Shown one piece after another: positions 24,315 through 33,376 of a stretch of 64,000 nt of DNA. Below the pieces are notes generated by a model. The model was not told the origin of the DNA. It made no database searches and worked only from the letters and a program-made list of their open reading frames with translations. The translations under genes and the position numbers were made by a program. How positions within the stretch are numbered: the stretch's first letter is position 1; each line of letters starts with the position of its first letter. The stretch lies in the NCBI RefSeq assembly GCF_900112695.1, contig NZ_FOMT01000001.1:930001-994000 (forward strand), given 5' to 3'. Source of the DNA: Paenibacillus catalpae. Its GTDB lineage: Bacteria > Bacillota > Bacilli > Paenibacillales > Paenibacillaceae.

Positions 24315-24909
24315 AAGGTCCGTAAACCTCCTTGTCTGCAATAGTGGTACTGTAACTATATAACAAAACCACCGTAGTAAGAATTTCTAATATTGTTATG
24401 TTCAGTATTTCTTTATCTCATTTTATATCGGCTCCATTTCGTCTTTATCGGCCGTCCGAGAAAATGCGAAGCCGGCAATCCTGCTAGAGCTAGGTACGTC
24501 TCGAACACAAACGATGAAGCGAGAATGCTTACCGAGTCGTTCCGATAACAAGTATCGGACAATATTGTTAATGGCGTGATGAACTATTTTTGACTCATTG
24601 CCGGGGAATTTAAATCTTGTACCGGGTTACAACCTATACACAAAAAAAATCGGACGCTCATTTCTGAGCGTCCTTTCATGGGAGAGGAGAAACCGGACGA
24701 AGAGCTTATGGGGAAACGTAAGTCTTCTCCGCGGTTGTCTACGGCATCTTCCGACGCCGATGATTTTATTTTGTCCGCTTTGTGGGCGATTATACATTTT
24801 ACGGCAAAAAAATATTTGTGGAGTCTGCCTTACGCCTCCGGTGCCTTTATAATCCAAGGGAAAGTGTGGTACTATAGGCATCGACAGTACAGGAAGGGAG
24901 CAATAAGCA
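24315..24909. other. About 595 bp without a convincing gene
   Basis: It holds promoter sequence for the minus-strand membrane protein, a perfect 7-bp hairpin TCCGATA/TATCGGA (24541-24559) and a terminator-like hairpin at 24642-24673 oriented for minus-strand transcription. Open frames run through the right half on both strands but lack ribosome binding sites and recognisable content. A small RNA on the minus strand ending at 24642 is possible. Confidence 0.5.
24642..24673 (-). terminator. Orphan terminator-like hairpin
   Basis: GGACGCTCA pairs with TGAGCGTCC around a 4-base loop. On the minus strand T8 follows nearby; on the plus strand only TTTC follows. No minus-strand gene lies directly upstream of it. 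Confidence 0.6.
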
Positions 24910-25500
24910 GTGAGAGTCATTGCGGGAGCGGCCAAAGGCCGCACGCTGAAGGCGGTTCCAGGGATGAATACGCGTCCGACAACCGATAAGGTGAAGGAAG
25001 CGATTTTCAGCATGATTGGACCGTTTTTCGACGGTGGACTGGCACTTGATCTATTCGCTGGCACCGGCGGGCTCGGTATTGAAGCTTGGAGCAGAGGCGT
25101 CGAGCGGACGATCTTTATCGACCGAGAAAAAATAAGCATTGATATTATTAAATTAAATACGGAAGCGGCAGGAATGGGACGGCATGCGGAAATATACCGC
25201 AACGATGCAGAGCGCGCGCTCAAGCTGCTAGAGAAGCGGGGCGTTGCTTTTTCGCTCGTATTCCTGGATCCGCCTTACCGATTGATCCATATGGACGAGC
25301 TAATGATTGACATGGCACAGCGTTCGCTGCTGGAAGAAGGGGCGACCATTGTCGTTGAGCATGATGCAGGCCATGAGTACCCGGATCAGATGGAGCAATT
25401 TATTTTGCTGAGAAAACAAAAATATGGCGATACGGCAGTAACCCTTTACCGCTATTCGCCTGGCAGCCCAGATGGAGGAACAAGTGATGCAGATGAATGA
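24910..25500 (+). CDS. rsmD: 16S rRNA (guanine966-N2)-methyltransferase
   Basis: The 196-residue enzyme methylates G966 of 16S rRNA within the small subunit. It has MRVIAGAAKGRTLK at the start, TRPTTDKVKEAIFSM, the SAM loop LDLFAGTGGLGIEAWSRG and the catalytic LDPPY. The start is GTG at 24910 after GGAAGGGAG. It overlaps coaD by 14 bases, the usual rsmD-coaD pair of Firmicutes. Confidence 0.95.
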   Translation: MRVIAGAAKGRTLKAVPGMNTRPTTDKVKEAIFSMIGPFFDGGLALDLFAGTGGLGIEAWSRGVERTIFIDREKISIDIIKLNTEAAGMGRHAEIYRNDAERALKLLEKRGVAFSLVFLDPPYRLIHMDELMIDMAQRSLLEEGATIVVEHDAGHEYPDQMEQFILLRKQKYGDTAVTLYRYSPGSPDGGTSDADE

Positions 25501-25999
25501 GAACGGTCGTGTAGCGGTATATCCCGGAAGCTTTGATCCGCCGACATTAGGACATCTCGATATAATTCGACGCTCGGCCAAGCAGTTTGATCATGTTATT
25601 GTTGCCGTGTTGAACAATACGAGTAAAAGTCCACTGTTTACCCTGGAGGAGCGCAAGGAGATGCTGCGCGAAATTACAAGCGATCTCCCGAATGTATCGA
25701 TCGACAGCTTCCGCGACCTGCTCGTCCGGTTCATGAAATCCCGCAAGGCGAGTATTATTGTTCGGGGTATCCGTTCAGTGACGGACTTCGAATACGAGCT
25801 GACGCTTGCTTCAACGAATCAATTGCTGGATGACGAGATTGAGACAATCTTTATGATGACCAATCCGAAGTTTTCCTACCTTAGCTCCAGCATCGTGAAG
25901 GAAATCGCCATGTTTGGCGGCCCGGTGCATGAGCTTGTTCCGGCTCCTATCGAGCATCGTCTGGTGGAAAAATATAAAGCCAAGCAATCGAACAACTAG
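25487..25999 (+). CDS. coaD: Phosphopantetheine adenylyltransferase
   Basis: The 170-residue nucleotidyltransferase makes dephospho-CoA from 4'-phosphopantetheine and ATP. SFDPPTLGH (15-23) is the T/HxGH site and KFSYLSSSIVKEIA the ISSS-type motif. ATG 25487 lies eight bases from GGAGG; ATGs at 25472 and 25493 are in frame, the first overlapping that site. Its TAG abuts the stop of the converging ylbJ with no gap. Confidence 0.95.
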   Translation: MQMNENGRVAVYPGSFDPPTLGHLDIIRRSAKQFDHVIVAVLNNTSKSPLFTLEERKEMLREITSDLPNVSIDSFRDLLVRFMKSRKASIIVRGIRSVTDFEYELTLASTNQLLDDEIETIFMMTNPKFSYLSSSIVKEIAMFGGPVHELVPAPIEHRLVEKYKAKQSNN

Positions 26000-27229
26000 C
26001 TAGTGCTTTTTCCAGTCAGGTGTTCGAGGCGCAGCTAATCGCATAATGATAAATAAAATAGCAAGCACGGCCGCGGCCGTCAGCGTATACGGCCAAAGTG
26101 TTGGGAGGCCTAATGCGGTGACGGCCTCGTATGCGTTGGACGGGCGTTGCCACTCCGTGCCGTTCTGCAGCATAGCTGCCGTAACGCCGGTTAACCGGTC
26201 CGGCAGCAAGGTAAGAATGTCCTGCGCCGGCTTCCACAGCAGCAGGGCGAGTGCGCCCGCGTGCACCGCATGCAGCAGTCTGACGCCGATCAGCGGCAGC
26301 AGCTTCAGATCCGTTCCGGTTATCGCATAACCGGCCTGCAGCAGGGCGCTTATACCGCTCCAGGCGAGAATGGCTGCAACAGCCGCAGCGCTTACTGCCG
26401 CGCTGACGCCAGGTCCTTGCCATACGGCAGCCGCATAAGCTCCGATATGGCTTTCGAGCAGGGCAGGCAGCAGCAGTTCGGCAGCTCCGCTCGGAAGCAC
26501 AAACTGTATGAGGGGCAGGGCAAGCCGGGCCGCAACAGCCGCGAAAATCATGAAGCCGCCGACAACAAGCAGCTTTTGGACCCCTGAGGACACCGCATCG
26601 CCAAGCGCTTTGCCAAAGCTGCGCCCATCCCGTTCGCGGCTTTTATTGATGGCATCAGCAATTCGATCAAATAATCCGCCTGATGCTGTCGTTGCGGCGA
26701 GGCTGGCATTCTGTGATAGATCCTTACGACTGTTGAATAGCAAGTTCCATCCGGCTGTACATAGTGCAGAGAGCCATACAACGGCAGCGATGAACAGGCC
26801 GAGCTCCGGCCGGTGCAGGAAGCCCGCGCCAATAACGACCAGCATAAAGAGCGGATTAGGCATATGCGACAATGCCAACAATCTTTGTCCTTCGCGTTTG
26901 GATACGAGTCCATCGCGGCGCAAGGCTGCCGTTGCTTCCGCTCCTGCCTGATGCCCGGACATCCATCCGAGCAACAACGGCAATGCAGCTTCGCCGGGCA
27001 GTTTGAACAAGGTGCGCATGAGGGGTCTAAGCAGAACGCCGATACCGTGAATAAGGCCAAAGGCAGCTATTAGCTCGAATAAGACGAGGAAGGGCAAGAG
27101 GCCGGGGAAGACGATATTCCACCAGATCGTAAGCCCTTGAAGGGAAGCTTGAAAGGCTTCATCCGGCTGGCGAATGATTGCAGCGACCAATAGAATAGAG
27201 ATTGCGGCATATAAAATTGTTCGTGCCAT
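26000..27229 (-). CDS. ylbJ: Sporulation integral membrane protein YlbJ
   Basis: The 409-residue polytopic membrane protein has two nucleoside-recognition (Gate) halves. The first includes IVFPGLLPFLVLFELI and LLLGWMSGHQAGAEAT, the second LVVGGFMIFAAVAARL and ALLESHIGAYAA. In B. subtilis ylbJ is a sporulation gene needed for heat-resistant spores. Length matches the 408 residues known there. ATG 27229 follows GGAG by 11 bases; the frame is open to 27364 but begins in sequence shared with the divergent ylbL upstream region. Confidence 0.9.
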   Translation of the reverse strand: MARTILYAAISILLVAAIIRQPDEAFQASLQGLTIWWNIVFPGLLPFLVLFELIAAFGLIHGIGVLLRPLMRTLFKLPGEAALPLLLGWMSGHQAGAEATAALRRDGLVSKREGQRLLALSHMPNPLFMLVVIGAGFLHRPELGLFIAAVVWLSALCTAGWNLLFNSRKDLSQNASLAATTASGGLFDRIADAINKSRERDGRSFGKALGDAVSSGVQKLLVVGGFMIFAAVAARLALPLIQFVLPSGAAELLLPALLESHIGAYAAAVWQGPGVSAAVSAAAVAAILAWSGISALLQAGYAITGTDLKLLPLIGVRLLHAVHAGALALLLWKPAQDILTLLPDRLTGVTAAMLQNGTEWQRPSNAYEAVTALGLPTLWPYTLTAAAVLAILFIIMRLAAPRTPDWKKH

Positions 27230-27356
27230 ATATCTATCAACTCCAATAGGATTAGGATCAACTTTTCCAGAGGGGTTAGGACAAACCAGGGTCTGTTCCA
27301 TTCTACGCACACGCCTAGCGGGATAGACCATGGCCCTTTTGAAGGGAGGGAGTACG

Positions 27357-28421
27357 ATGAGCAAGTTTCAATTAACCGGCCGGAAGAGACAGGCTGCAGG
27401 TATTATTCTGATTGCCATTATGCTGTGGGTTATTATTTATGCGCCAACTTCTCTTGTTATCTATGAACCTGGGCTTACGTTCGAGACGGAGCCGCTTGTG
27501 CAGCATGGCCAGGGGGAAAAGCGAGCCCCTATTCCGTCAGAAGAAGGAGAGCAGGGAGCCTTCCTGTTAACTACCGTTAAATTAACCGATGCGAAGTATT
27601 GGCAGGTCATTCAGGCGGCGTGGAAAAAGGACTTTGCCGTATACAGCAAAGATTCGGTTATGCAGGGAATGCCGGAGAAGGAATATCAGCAGGCAATGAA
27701 GCTCGAAATGACAGCTTCAAAGCATTTTGCCGTAGAAGCAGCGTACCGTTATGCGGGTATTGCTTATACGACGAGTACAGAGCTTTACATCAGCAAAATT
27801 TATGGCGAATCAAAGGATATACGGGTAGGAGACCGCGTAATCAAGGTCGAGGGTGAGAATGTCAATGATATGGAGCAATTCACGGCTGCCGTTATGGATA
27901 AAAAAGAAGGGGATATTGTAGCGCTTGTTCTCCAAAGAGGCGAGAATAAGATATTTGCAATGGTTCCTTATCATCTCCTTTTTGGCAACATCACCAATGC
28001 CTTAATAGCTCCGGTACCTGATGGATTATCGCTTGGAGAACTGGATATTGTTGTGCCCGAAAATCCAGCGGACGAGATAGAAATCAAAGCAGGAGACATT
28101 GGAGGTCCTTCAGCCGGTCTGATGTTTACCCTGCAATCTCTTAATCTATTATTGGAAAAGGACATGACAGAAGGGCTCCGGATCGCGGGGACGGGCACGA
28201 TGGATTCGTTGGGGAATGTTGGCGCAATCGGGGGGATTGCCTATAAGGTTGCTGCGGCTGATCAGGCAGGGGCACAGTTGTTTCTGGCTCCGGAAGGAAA
28301 TTATGCCGAGGCATCAGCCAAAGCCAAAGAGCTGCATAGCGAGATGAAGGTAGTCCCTGTCACCTCGCTCGACACGGCGGTCTCTGCTATTCGTAATGCT
28401 GCAGCTCACATCAATGAATAG
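27357..28421 (+). CDS. ylbL: PDZ and Lon-type protease domain protein (YlbL/SepM family)
   Basis: The 354-residue protein has one N-terminal membrane helix (about 15-35), a PDZ domain (about 130-200, with VGDRVIKVEGENV) and a C-terminal Lon-type serine protease domain. The catalytic Ser is in GDIGGPSAGLMF and the Lys in GGIAYKVAAA. The active site should lie outside the membrane. B. subtilis YlbL acts in DNA-damage checkpoint recovery by degrading YneA. ATG 27357 follows GGGAGGGAG. It is divergent from ylbJ and converges with tmcAL. Confidence 0.92.
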   Translation: MSKFQLTGRKRQAAGIILIAIMLWVIIYAPTSLVIYEPGLTFETEPLVQHGQGEKRAPIPSEEGEQGAFLLTTVKLTDAKYWQVIQAAWKKDFAVYSKDSVMQGMPEKEYQQAMKLEMTASKHFAVEAAYRYAGIAYTTSTELYISKIYGESKDIRVGDRVIKVEGENVNDMEQFTAAVMDKKEGDIVALVLQRGENKIFAMVPYHLLFGNITNALIAPVPDGLSLGELDIVVPENPADEIEIKAGDIGGPSAGLMFTLQSLNLLLEKDMTEGLRIAGTGTMDSLGNVGAIGGIAYKVAAADQAGAQLFLAPEGNYAEASAKAKELHSEMKVVPVTSLDTAVSAIRNAAAHINE

Positions 28422-28426
28422 CTATC

Positions 28427-29674
28427 CTACTCCAATATAACCGGTCTATCCGTGAAATCCCTGTACATCGCAGCTGCCGAAGCATGTCCGGGCTGAGCCA
28501 GCATATAGGCTGCTGACGCCTGTGTATCCAGCTCGAGATAACGGGAGTCGACAGGAGGCCTTGCAGCGCTTAACAGGACCGGCAGCTTCGCTTCCTTCTT
28601 CATCCGGCGCAGCAGCTGCTGTCCCTTGCCTGTAAAACCAAGGACTCGGATATATTCGACACCAGCGGCCAGCTTGTCCGCTGTGAAGTCTTCCTTCTTG
28701 TGATGAAGCAGAATAGACAGAAGAGCACGCTGAAGCTTGGTTCTGGTGTACCGTTTGGTTTTAAGAGCATCCAGCAGTGTCTCAAATCCGGTCTTATCAA
28801 GCTTTGGCAGCGCCTGAAGCAGCCTGTATTCGAGGCCTTCCATCATTTCGCGGTATCCGGCAAGCTGACCCGGCGTGTGTGTAACAACGGTATGAAGGAG
28901 CGGCTGCACAAAGTTTGACCAGCTCACGGGACTTCTTCCCGAAGCCCATTCCCGTTGCATAACCTCAAAAGTCGTAGACGGCACCAGCGGTCTGCTTGCT
29001 TCAAGCTCGCCGCCTTCGAGCAGCAGCTTCCGAATGGCGGTTGCGCTGGCAATCGCATGGTCGGTTACTGTCGTTTGCCCATATTCGGATTTCTCGCGGC
29101 GAATCGTGTAAGGCAGCATCCGTCCCTTGATACGCTCAAGGGCAATTAAATAATGAAGGCCAAGCGTATGGTTCGGCTGGGCGAAAGGAAAGCCGGCCGC
29201 ATCCTCTTGGCCGATAGCGGTCAGATAGGCGGCAATAGCGGTGCTGTACGCGCTCGGATAGCTGACGCCGCCCTCCAGCGCCTCGCGCAGCAGTTCCTGG
29301 AAGGCAGGCGGTTCATGGGCAATCAGCTTGGCTGCATCACGCAGCGCATCGATCTCGCCGCTCTCCGTGCCGAAGCAAAAGGCATCTACGACACCCGTAG
29401 CTTCAAGAATGGAAACCGCGCCGTAAGCGAACCATTCTGCCGCTTGCGTAGCATAGGCGGTCGGCAGCTCGATAACAAGGTCACAGCCGCCGCGCAGGGC
29501 GGCTTCCGTTCGTGCCCATTTATTCATGACGGCCGGTTCCCCCCGCTGCAGAAAATGTCCGCTCATGACAGCAACTACTGCATCGGCGTTTGCTATTTTG
29601 ACCGATTCCTGCAAATGATATTGATGACCGTTGTGAAATGGGTTATACTCAACAATTAGTCCTACCGTTCGCAC
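28427..29674 (-). CDS. tmcAL: tRNA(Met) cytidine acetate ligase (YlbM)
   Basis: The 415-residue protein has the HIGH-type nucleotidyltransferase site VEYNPFHNGHQYHL (His14, His17), GHFLQRGEPA and the late helical RNA-binding part with KRYTRTKLQRALLSILL. In B. subtilis it forms N4-acetylcytidine at the elongator tRNA-Met wobble base from acetate and ATP. The GTG start at 29674 follows AAGGAG by about eight bases. It converges with ylbL, five bases apart. Confidence 0.93.
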   Translation of the reverse strand: MRTVGLIVEYNPFHNGHQYHLQESVKIANADAVVAVMSGHFLQRGEPAVMNKWARTEAALRGGCDLVIELPTAYATQAAEWFAYGAVSILEATGVVDAFCFGTESGEIDALRDAAKLIAHEPPAFQELLREALEGGVSYPSAYSTAIAAYLTAIGQEDAAGFPFAQPNHTLGLHYLIALERIKGRMLPYTIRREKSEYGQTTVTDHAIASATAIRKLLLEGGELEASRPLVPSTTFEVMQREWASGRSPVSWSNFVQPLLHTVVTHTPGQLAGYREMMEGLEYRLLQALPKLDKTGFETLLDALKTKRYTRTKLQRALLSILLHHKKEDFTADKLAAGVEYIRVLGFTGKGQQLLRRMKKEAKLPVLLSAARPPVDSRYLELDTQASAAYMLAQPGHASAAAMYRDFTDRPVILE

Positions 29675-29779
29675 TAATACATCTCCTTGCTTTAGATGGA
29701 TATATGTTCCATCATAGCACAGGGCCGTCTAATTATTCACGGAATAACAGACGAATAGATGAAAAACAGCGTGAAAATG

Positions 29780-29809
29780 TTGACAAAACCGCTCGATAAT
29801 AGATATAAT
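29780..29809 (+). promoter_or_regulatory. SigmaA promoter of yceD-rpmF
   Basis: TTGACA (29780-29785), 18 bases, TATAAT (29804-29809): both hexamers perfect, about 27 bases before the yceD ATG. Confidence 0.85.
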
Positions 29810-29835
29810 AATTTTTGTTTGTTTGGGGTGATCTC

Positions 29836-30360
29836 ATGCAGTTTCATGTACAAGAAACGATGTCCAAAGGCATTAAGGCAAAGATTGATGAGAATCTGGA
29901 TGTGTCCGCCTTATTTAAAGACAGATCCGATGTCATCAGTTCCGGTCCGCTTCATGTGTCGCTTCAGGTGACAGGCAATGAAGGTTCGATTACGGTCGAA
30001 GGCGAATTGACCATTGATTGGGAGCTCGCTTGCTCACGTTGTCTAGACCCCGTGAAGCTTCACACGACGATTCCTGTATTCGATCAGTTTAAACCGGCAT
30101 CCGATGAGGATGACGAGGAAACAGAAGAAGTTAAGGATGACGACGTTATTGCAGTAACAGGGGACAGGCTGGATTTGAAGCCTTATGTGGAAGAAGTGCT
30201 TCAGTTGTTCATGCCGTTCGCGCCGTTATGCAGTAAGGATTGCAAAGGGCTGTGCCAGAATTGCGGACAGAACTTAAATGAACAAAAATGCGGCTGCTCT
30301 ACGGAGAAGATTGATCCTCGTATGGCAGTGCTCAAGGATTTATTCAAAGACGAACAATAA
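29836..30360 (+). CDS. yceD: YceD/DUF177 family protein, rRNA accumulation factor
   Basis: The 174-residue protein has a beta-rich N-terminal half, an acidic stretch (DEDDEETEEVKDDD, about 95-110) and a C-terminal half with conserved Cys: CSRCL, then CSKDCKGLCQNCG and CGC. Its relatives are linked to 23S rRNA accumulation in E. coli and plants, and it nearly always precedes rpmF, as here (37 bases). ATG 29836 follows GGGGTGA. Confidence 0.9.
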   Translation: MQFHVQETMSKGIKAKIDENLDVSALFKDRSDVISSGPLHVSLQVTGNEGSITVEGELTIDWELACSRCLDPVKLHTTIPVFDQFKPASDEDDEETEEVKDDDVIAVTGDRLDLKPYVEEVLQLFMPFAPLCSKDCKGLCQNCGQNLNEQKCGCSTEKIDPRMAVLKDLFKDEQ

Positions 30361-30397
30361 AGTATGAGCGATTGAATCTATGAAGGAGGTGGGAAAC

Positions 30398-30571
30398 ATG
30401 GCAGTTCCTCAAAGAAGAACATCTAAAACTCGCCGCGACAAACGTCGTACGCATTTCAAACTGGCAGTACCAGGTATGGTAAAATGCGAGCAGTGTGGAG
30501 AGCTGAAACTCGGCCACCACGTATGCAAAGTGTGCGGATATTACAAAACGAAAGAGATTATCTCCCAATAA
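30398..30571 (+). CDS. rpmF: 50S ribosomal protein L32
   Basis: The 57-residue protein begins [17 protein letters not shown] and has an intact zinc ribbon, CEQCG then CKVCG, so it is the zinc-containing form. The start follows GAAGGAGGTGG. A terminator follows the gene. Confidence 0.97.
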   Translation: MAVPQRRTSKTRRDKRRTHFKLAVPGMVKCEQCGELKLGHHVCKVCGYYKTKEIISQ

Positions 30572-30586
30572 TCTCGGTTTTCCCAC

Positions 30587-30622
30587 AATAGCACTTCATT
30601 GCGATGAGGTGCTATTTTTTTG
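30587..30622 (+). terminator. Terminator after rpmF
   Basis: AATAGCACTTCAT pairs with ATGAGGTGCTATT (one G-T pair), then T7. Confidence 0.88.
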
Positions 30623-30660
30623 TGTCCATTGCCTCCATAAGGTTTTTTTTATATACTTAA

Positions 30661-30678
30661 TTAGTACCAGGTTATAAT
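30661..30678 (+). promoter_or_regulatory. FapR operator overlapping the -10 box of fapR
   Basis: TTAGTACCAGGTTATAA matches about 14 of 17 positions of the FapR palindrome TTAGTACCTGRTACTAA. The -10 hexamer TATAAT (30673-30678) lies inside it; the -35 is poor. FapR binding would block the polymerase, and malonyl-CoA releases FapR, so the fap operon should be autoregulated. Confidence 0.75.
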
Positions 30679-30727
30679 ATCAGCCATCATTCGAGTAAAA
30701 TCAGACAAGGGTCACAATACTGTTAAG

Positions 30728-31321
30728 GTGGTGCCGAAGATCGAACGAATGCCTAAGAGACAGCGGCATCAGCTGCTCGCTCAATTGATTGATGAAAACC
30801 CGTTTATGACGGATCGAGAGCTAACAAGACATTTGAAAGTCAGCATCCAGACGATAAGGCTTGACCGGATGGAATTGGGTATTCCCGAGCTGCGCGAGCG
30901 GATGAAGCTGATGGCTGAGCGTTCTTATGATTCCGTTCAGTCTTTGCCGCTGCATGAAGTCATCGGTGACATTGTAGATCTGCAGCTGGACAAAAGCGGG
31001 ATCTCGATATTCGAAATCCGTGAAGAGCATGTTTTCTCACGCACGGGTATTGCACGGGGCCATCATGTATTTGCCCAGGCAAACTCACTGGCGGTAGCTG
31101 TAATTGATGATAAAATCGCCTTGACGGTCACAGCGGATATCCGCTTTATCCGGCCGGTAAAGCTGGGCGAGAAGTGCATTGCAAAAGCTTATGTACGTTC
31201 GATATCCGGCGAGCGCCACAAGTCCAAGGTGGAGCTTTTTACCTATGTCGGGGATGAGATGGTGTTCCAGGGGAACTTCGTCATTTACCGTTCAGCAGGT
31301 GAAGGAGAGAGCGAGGCATAA
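30728..31321 (+). CDS. fapR: Transcriptional repressor of fatty acid synthesis
   Basis: The 197-residue repressor has an N-terminal helix-turn-helix (LTRHLKVSIQTIRLDRMELGIPEL, in two parts, about 33-56) and a C-terminal hot-dog effector domain that binds malonyl-CoA (VFSRTGIARGHHVFAQANSLAVAVID in two parts). Starts at GTG 30728, GTG 30731 and ATG 30749 are all possible; the only Shine-Dalgarno-like stretch is AAGG right before the GTGs. An operator for FapR itself lies just upstream. plsX follows in the same operon. Confidence 0.93.
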   Translation: MVPKIERMPKRQRHQLLAQLIDENPFMTDRELTRHLKVSIQTIRLDRMELGIPELRERMKLMAERSYDSVQSLPLHEVIGDIVDLQLDKSGISIFEIREEHVFSRTGIARGHHVFAQANSLAVAVIDDKIALTVTADIRFIRPVKLGEKCIAKAYVRSISGERHKSKVELFTYVGDEMVFQGNFVIYRSAGEGESEA

Positions 31322-31335
31322 GCTTTTATGAGTTC

Positions 31336-31370
31336 AGGCTTTGCCTGCAATTATGCAGGCGGGGCTTTTG
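31336..31370 (+). terminator. Hairpin between fapR and plsX, possible attenuator
   Basis: GCCTGCA pairs with TGCAGGC around a short loop, extended by G-T pairs, followed by four T. It is weak and may only reduce transcription into plsX. Confidence 0.4.
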
Positions 31371-31383
31371 GGAGGAAAAAAAC

Positions 31384-32376
31384 ATGCGGATCGCCATAGA
31401 TGCGATGGGAGGCGACCACGCTCCTGGCCTTATTGTGCAGGGGGCGCTGGAAGCTGCGGCGGAGTGGACGGACACGGAATTAGTTCTTGTCGGAGACAAG
31501 GCGGCCATTGAGCCGCTGCTCAAAGGACAAAAGCCGGCCAACGTGACGTTATGCCATACGGATGAGGTGATCGGTCCGGATGAAGAACCGGTCAAAGCGG
31601 TTCGACGGAAAAAAGGCTCGTCCATGGTTGTTGCCGGCCAGCTAGTACGGGAGAAACATGCCGACGCGATGATTTCCGCCGGCAATACAGGGGCACTAAT
31701 GACCACCGGTCTGCTTGTAGTAGGCAGACTTGACGGCATTGAGCGTCCTGCGCTTGCCCCAATGCTTCCTACCATGGATGATATTGGTGTGCTTGCCCTT
31801 GATCTTGGGGCTAACATGGATGCAAAGCCGGAGCATTTGCTCCAATACGCGATTATGGGCAGTATTTACCGGACAAAGGTGCATGGCTTTGACAATCCCC
31901 GTGTAGGTTTGTTGAACGTTGGTACCGAAGAACGGAAAGGCAACGAGCTGACTAAAGCAGCGTATGATTTGCTTGATCAGGCGCCAATTAACTTTATTGG
32001 CAATGTTGAAGCCCGCGATCTGCTTAGTCGCAGCTGCGATATTCTTATTTGTGACGGCTTTGCGGGGAATATTATGCTAAAGGCGATGGAAGGCACGGCG
32101 GGTTCGCTCATGACATTCCTGAAGGATGCCTTCGGCGAAAACCTTCTGACGAAGCTTGCAGCAGCCGTTATGATGCCGAAACTTCGCACATTGAAGAAAA
32201 AGATGGATTACAAGGAGCATGGGAGCGCTCCGCTGCTTGGCTTGAACGGACTGGTGATGAAATGTCACGGTTCTTCGGATGCTTTGGCTGTCAAAAGTGC
32301 GATTCGGCAAGCCCGGATTACCATTAAAGCTCAGGTTACTGAGTCGATTGCAGCGGAAATAAGCGGGAGGTCATAA
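31384..32376 (+). CDS. plsX: Phosphate acyltransferase PlsX
   Basis: The 330-residue enzyme converts acyl-ACP and phosphate to acyl-phosphate for phosphatidic acid synthesis. It has the family start MRIAIDAMGGDHAPG, DAMISAGNTGALM, ALDLGANMD and GNVEARD. ATG 31384 follows GGGAGG. Its stop shares one base with the fabH start. It lies in the FapR-controlled operon. Confidence 0.96.
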   Translation: MRIAIDAMGGDHAPGLIVQGALEAAAEWTDTELVLVGDKAAIEPLLKGQKPANVTLCHTDEVIGPDEEPVKAVRRKKGSSMVVAGQLVREKHADAMISAGNTGALMTTGLLVVGRLDGIERPALAPMLPTMDDIGVLALDLGANMDAKPEHLLQYAIMGSIYRTKVHGFDNPRVGLLNVGTEERKGNELTKAAYDLLDQAPINFIGNVEARDLLSRSCDILICDGFAGNIMLKAMEGTAGSLMTFLKDAFGENLLTKLAAAVMMPKLRTLKKKMDYKEHGSAPLLGLNGLVMKCHGSSDALAVKSAIRQARITIKAQVTESIAAEISGRS

Positions 32377-33362
32377 TGAATTTACATCCTGTAGGCATTA
32401 TTGGTACGGGCAAATACGTTCCCGACCGGATATTATCCAATCAAGAACTTGAACAAATGGTGGAAACGAATGACGAGTGGATCGTGACGCGAACGGGTAT
32501 CCGTGAACGCCGTATGGCGGCCCCGGAGCAGGCAACGTCCGATCTGGCTTATCAAGCCTCGCTGAAAGCTATCGCAGCAGCTGGCATTACGGTGGAGGAT
32601 CTTGACCTTATTATCGTGTCAACCATTACACCTGACATGTTCTTCCCTTCAACAGCATGTCTCCTGCAAGAGAAGCTTGGCGCGAAGAAAGCGGCGGCAT
32701 TCGATTTGTCTGCAGCTTGCTCCGGATTTATTTACGGGCTTGCGACAGCATCGAATATGATTGCTACCGGCATGTATAAACATATCCTTGTTGTCGGGGC
32801 AGAAACGTTGTCCCGCATTACGGATTACACAGACCGCAACACCTGCATTCTGTTTGGTGACGGCGCCGGCGCCGTTGTTCTTGGCCAGGTAGAGGAAGGC
32901 CGAGGCTTCAAGTCGTTTGAGCTTGGTGCGGACGGCGGCGGAGGAGAGCTGCTGAGAGTTAGCGGCGGCGGATCGCGTTTGCCTTCGTCTGCCGATACTG
33001 TATCATCGAAGCAGCATTACATCCATATGGCAGGCAATGATGTATTCAAATTTGCTGTGCGCATTATGGGCGGAGCTGCGGAAGAAGCTCTTCGTAAAGC
33101 AGGCATGAATAAAGAGGATATTAATCTGCTTGTACCGCATCAAGCCAATGTCCGAATCATTCAATCCGCACTTAACCGTCTGGATCTTCCGGAAGAGAAG
33201 TGCATGATTAATCTGGACAAATACGGCAACATGTCGGCTGCATCGATTCCGGTTGCACTAGCAGAAGCTGTAGAGCAAGGTCGGGTACACGAAGGTGACT
33301 GCCTCGTATTTGTTGGCTTCGGAGGAGGCCTCACCTGGGGCGCTTCCGTATTGATCTGGTAA
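32376..33362 (+). CDS. fabH: 3-oxoacyl-ACP synthase III
   Basis: The 328-residue condensing enzyme starts fatty acid synthesis from acyl-CoA and malonyl-ACP. The catalytic triad is visible: Cys115 in LSAACSGF, His in VPHQANVRI (about 255) and Asn in KYGNMSAAS (about 285). In Firmicutes the primers are mostly branched acyl-CoAs. It starts directly at the plsX stop after GGAGGTCATA. Confidence 0.96.
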   Translation: MNLHPVGIIGTGKYVPDRILSNQELEQMVETNDEWIVTRTGIRERRMAAPEQATSDLAYQASLKAIAAAGITVEDLDLIIVSTITPDMFFPSTACLLQEKLGAKKAAAFDLSAACSGFIYGLATASNMIATGMYKHILVVGAETLSRITDYTDRNTCILFGDGAGAVVLGQVEEGRGFKSFELGADGGGGELLRVSGGGSRLPSSADTVSSKQHYIHMAGNDVFKFAVRIMGGAAEEALRKAGMNKEDINLLVPHQANVRIIQSALNRLDLPEEKCMINLDKYGNMSAASIPVALAEAVEQGRVHEGDCLVFVGFGGGLTWGASVLIW

Positions 33363-33376
33363 CGGAGGGAATTCAT

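Noticed and set aside
24678..24989. 103-codon plus-strand frame before and into rsmD
   Set aside because: No ribosome binding site, overlaps rsmD in another frame, and the product resembles nothing known.
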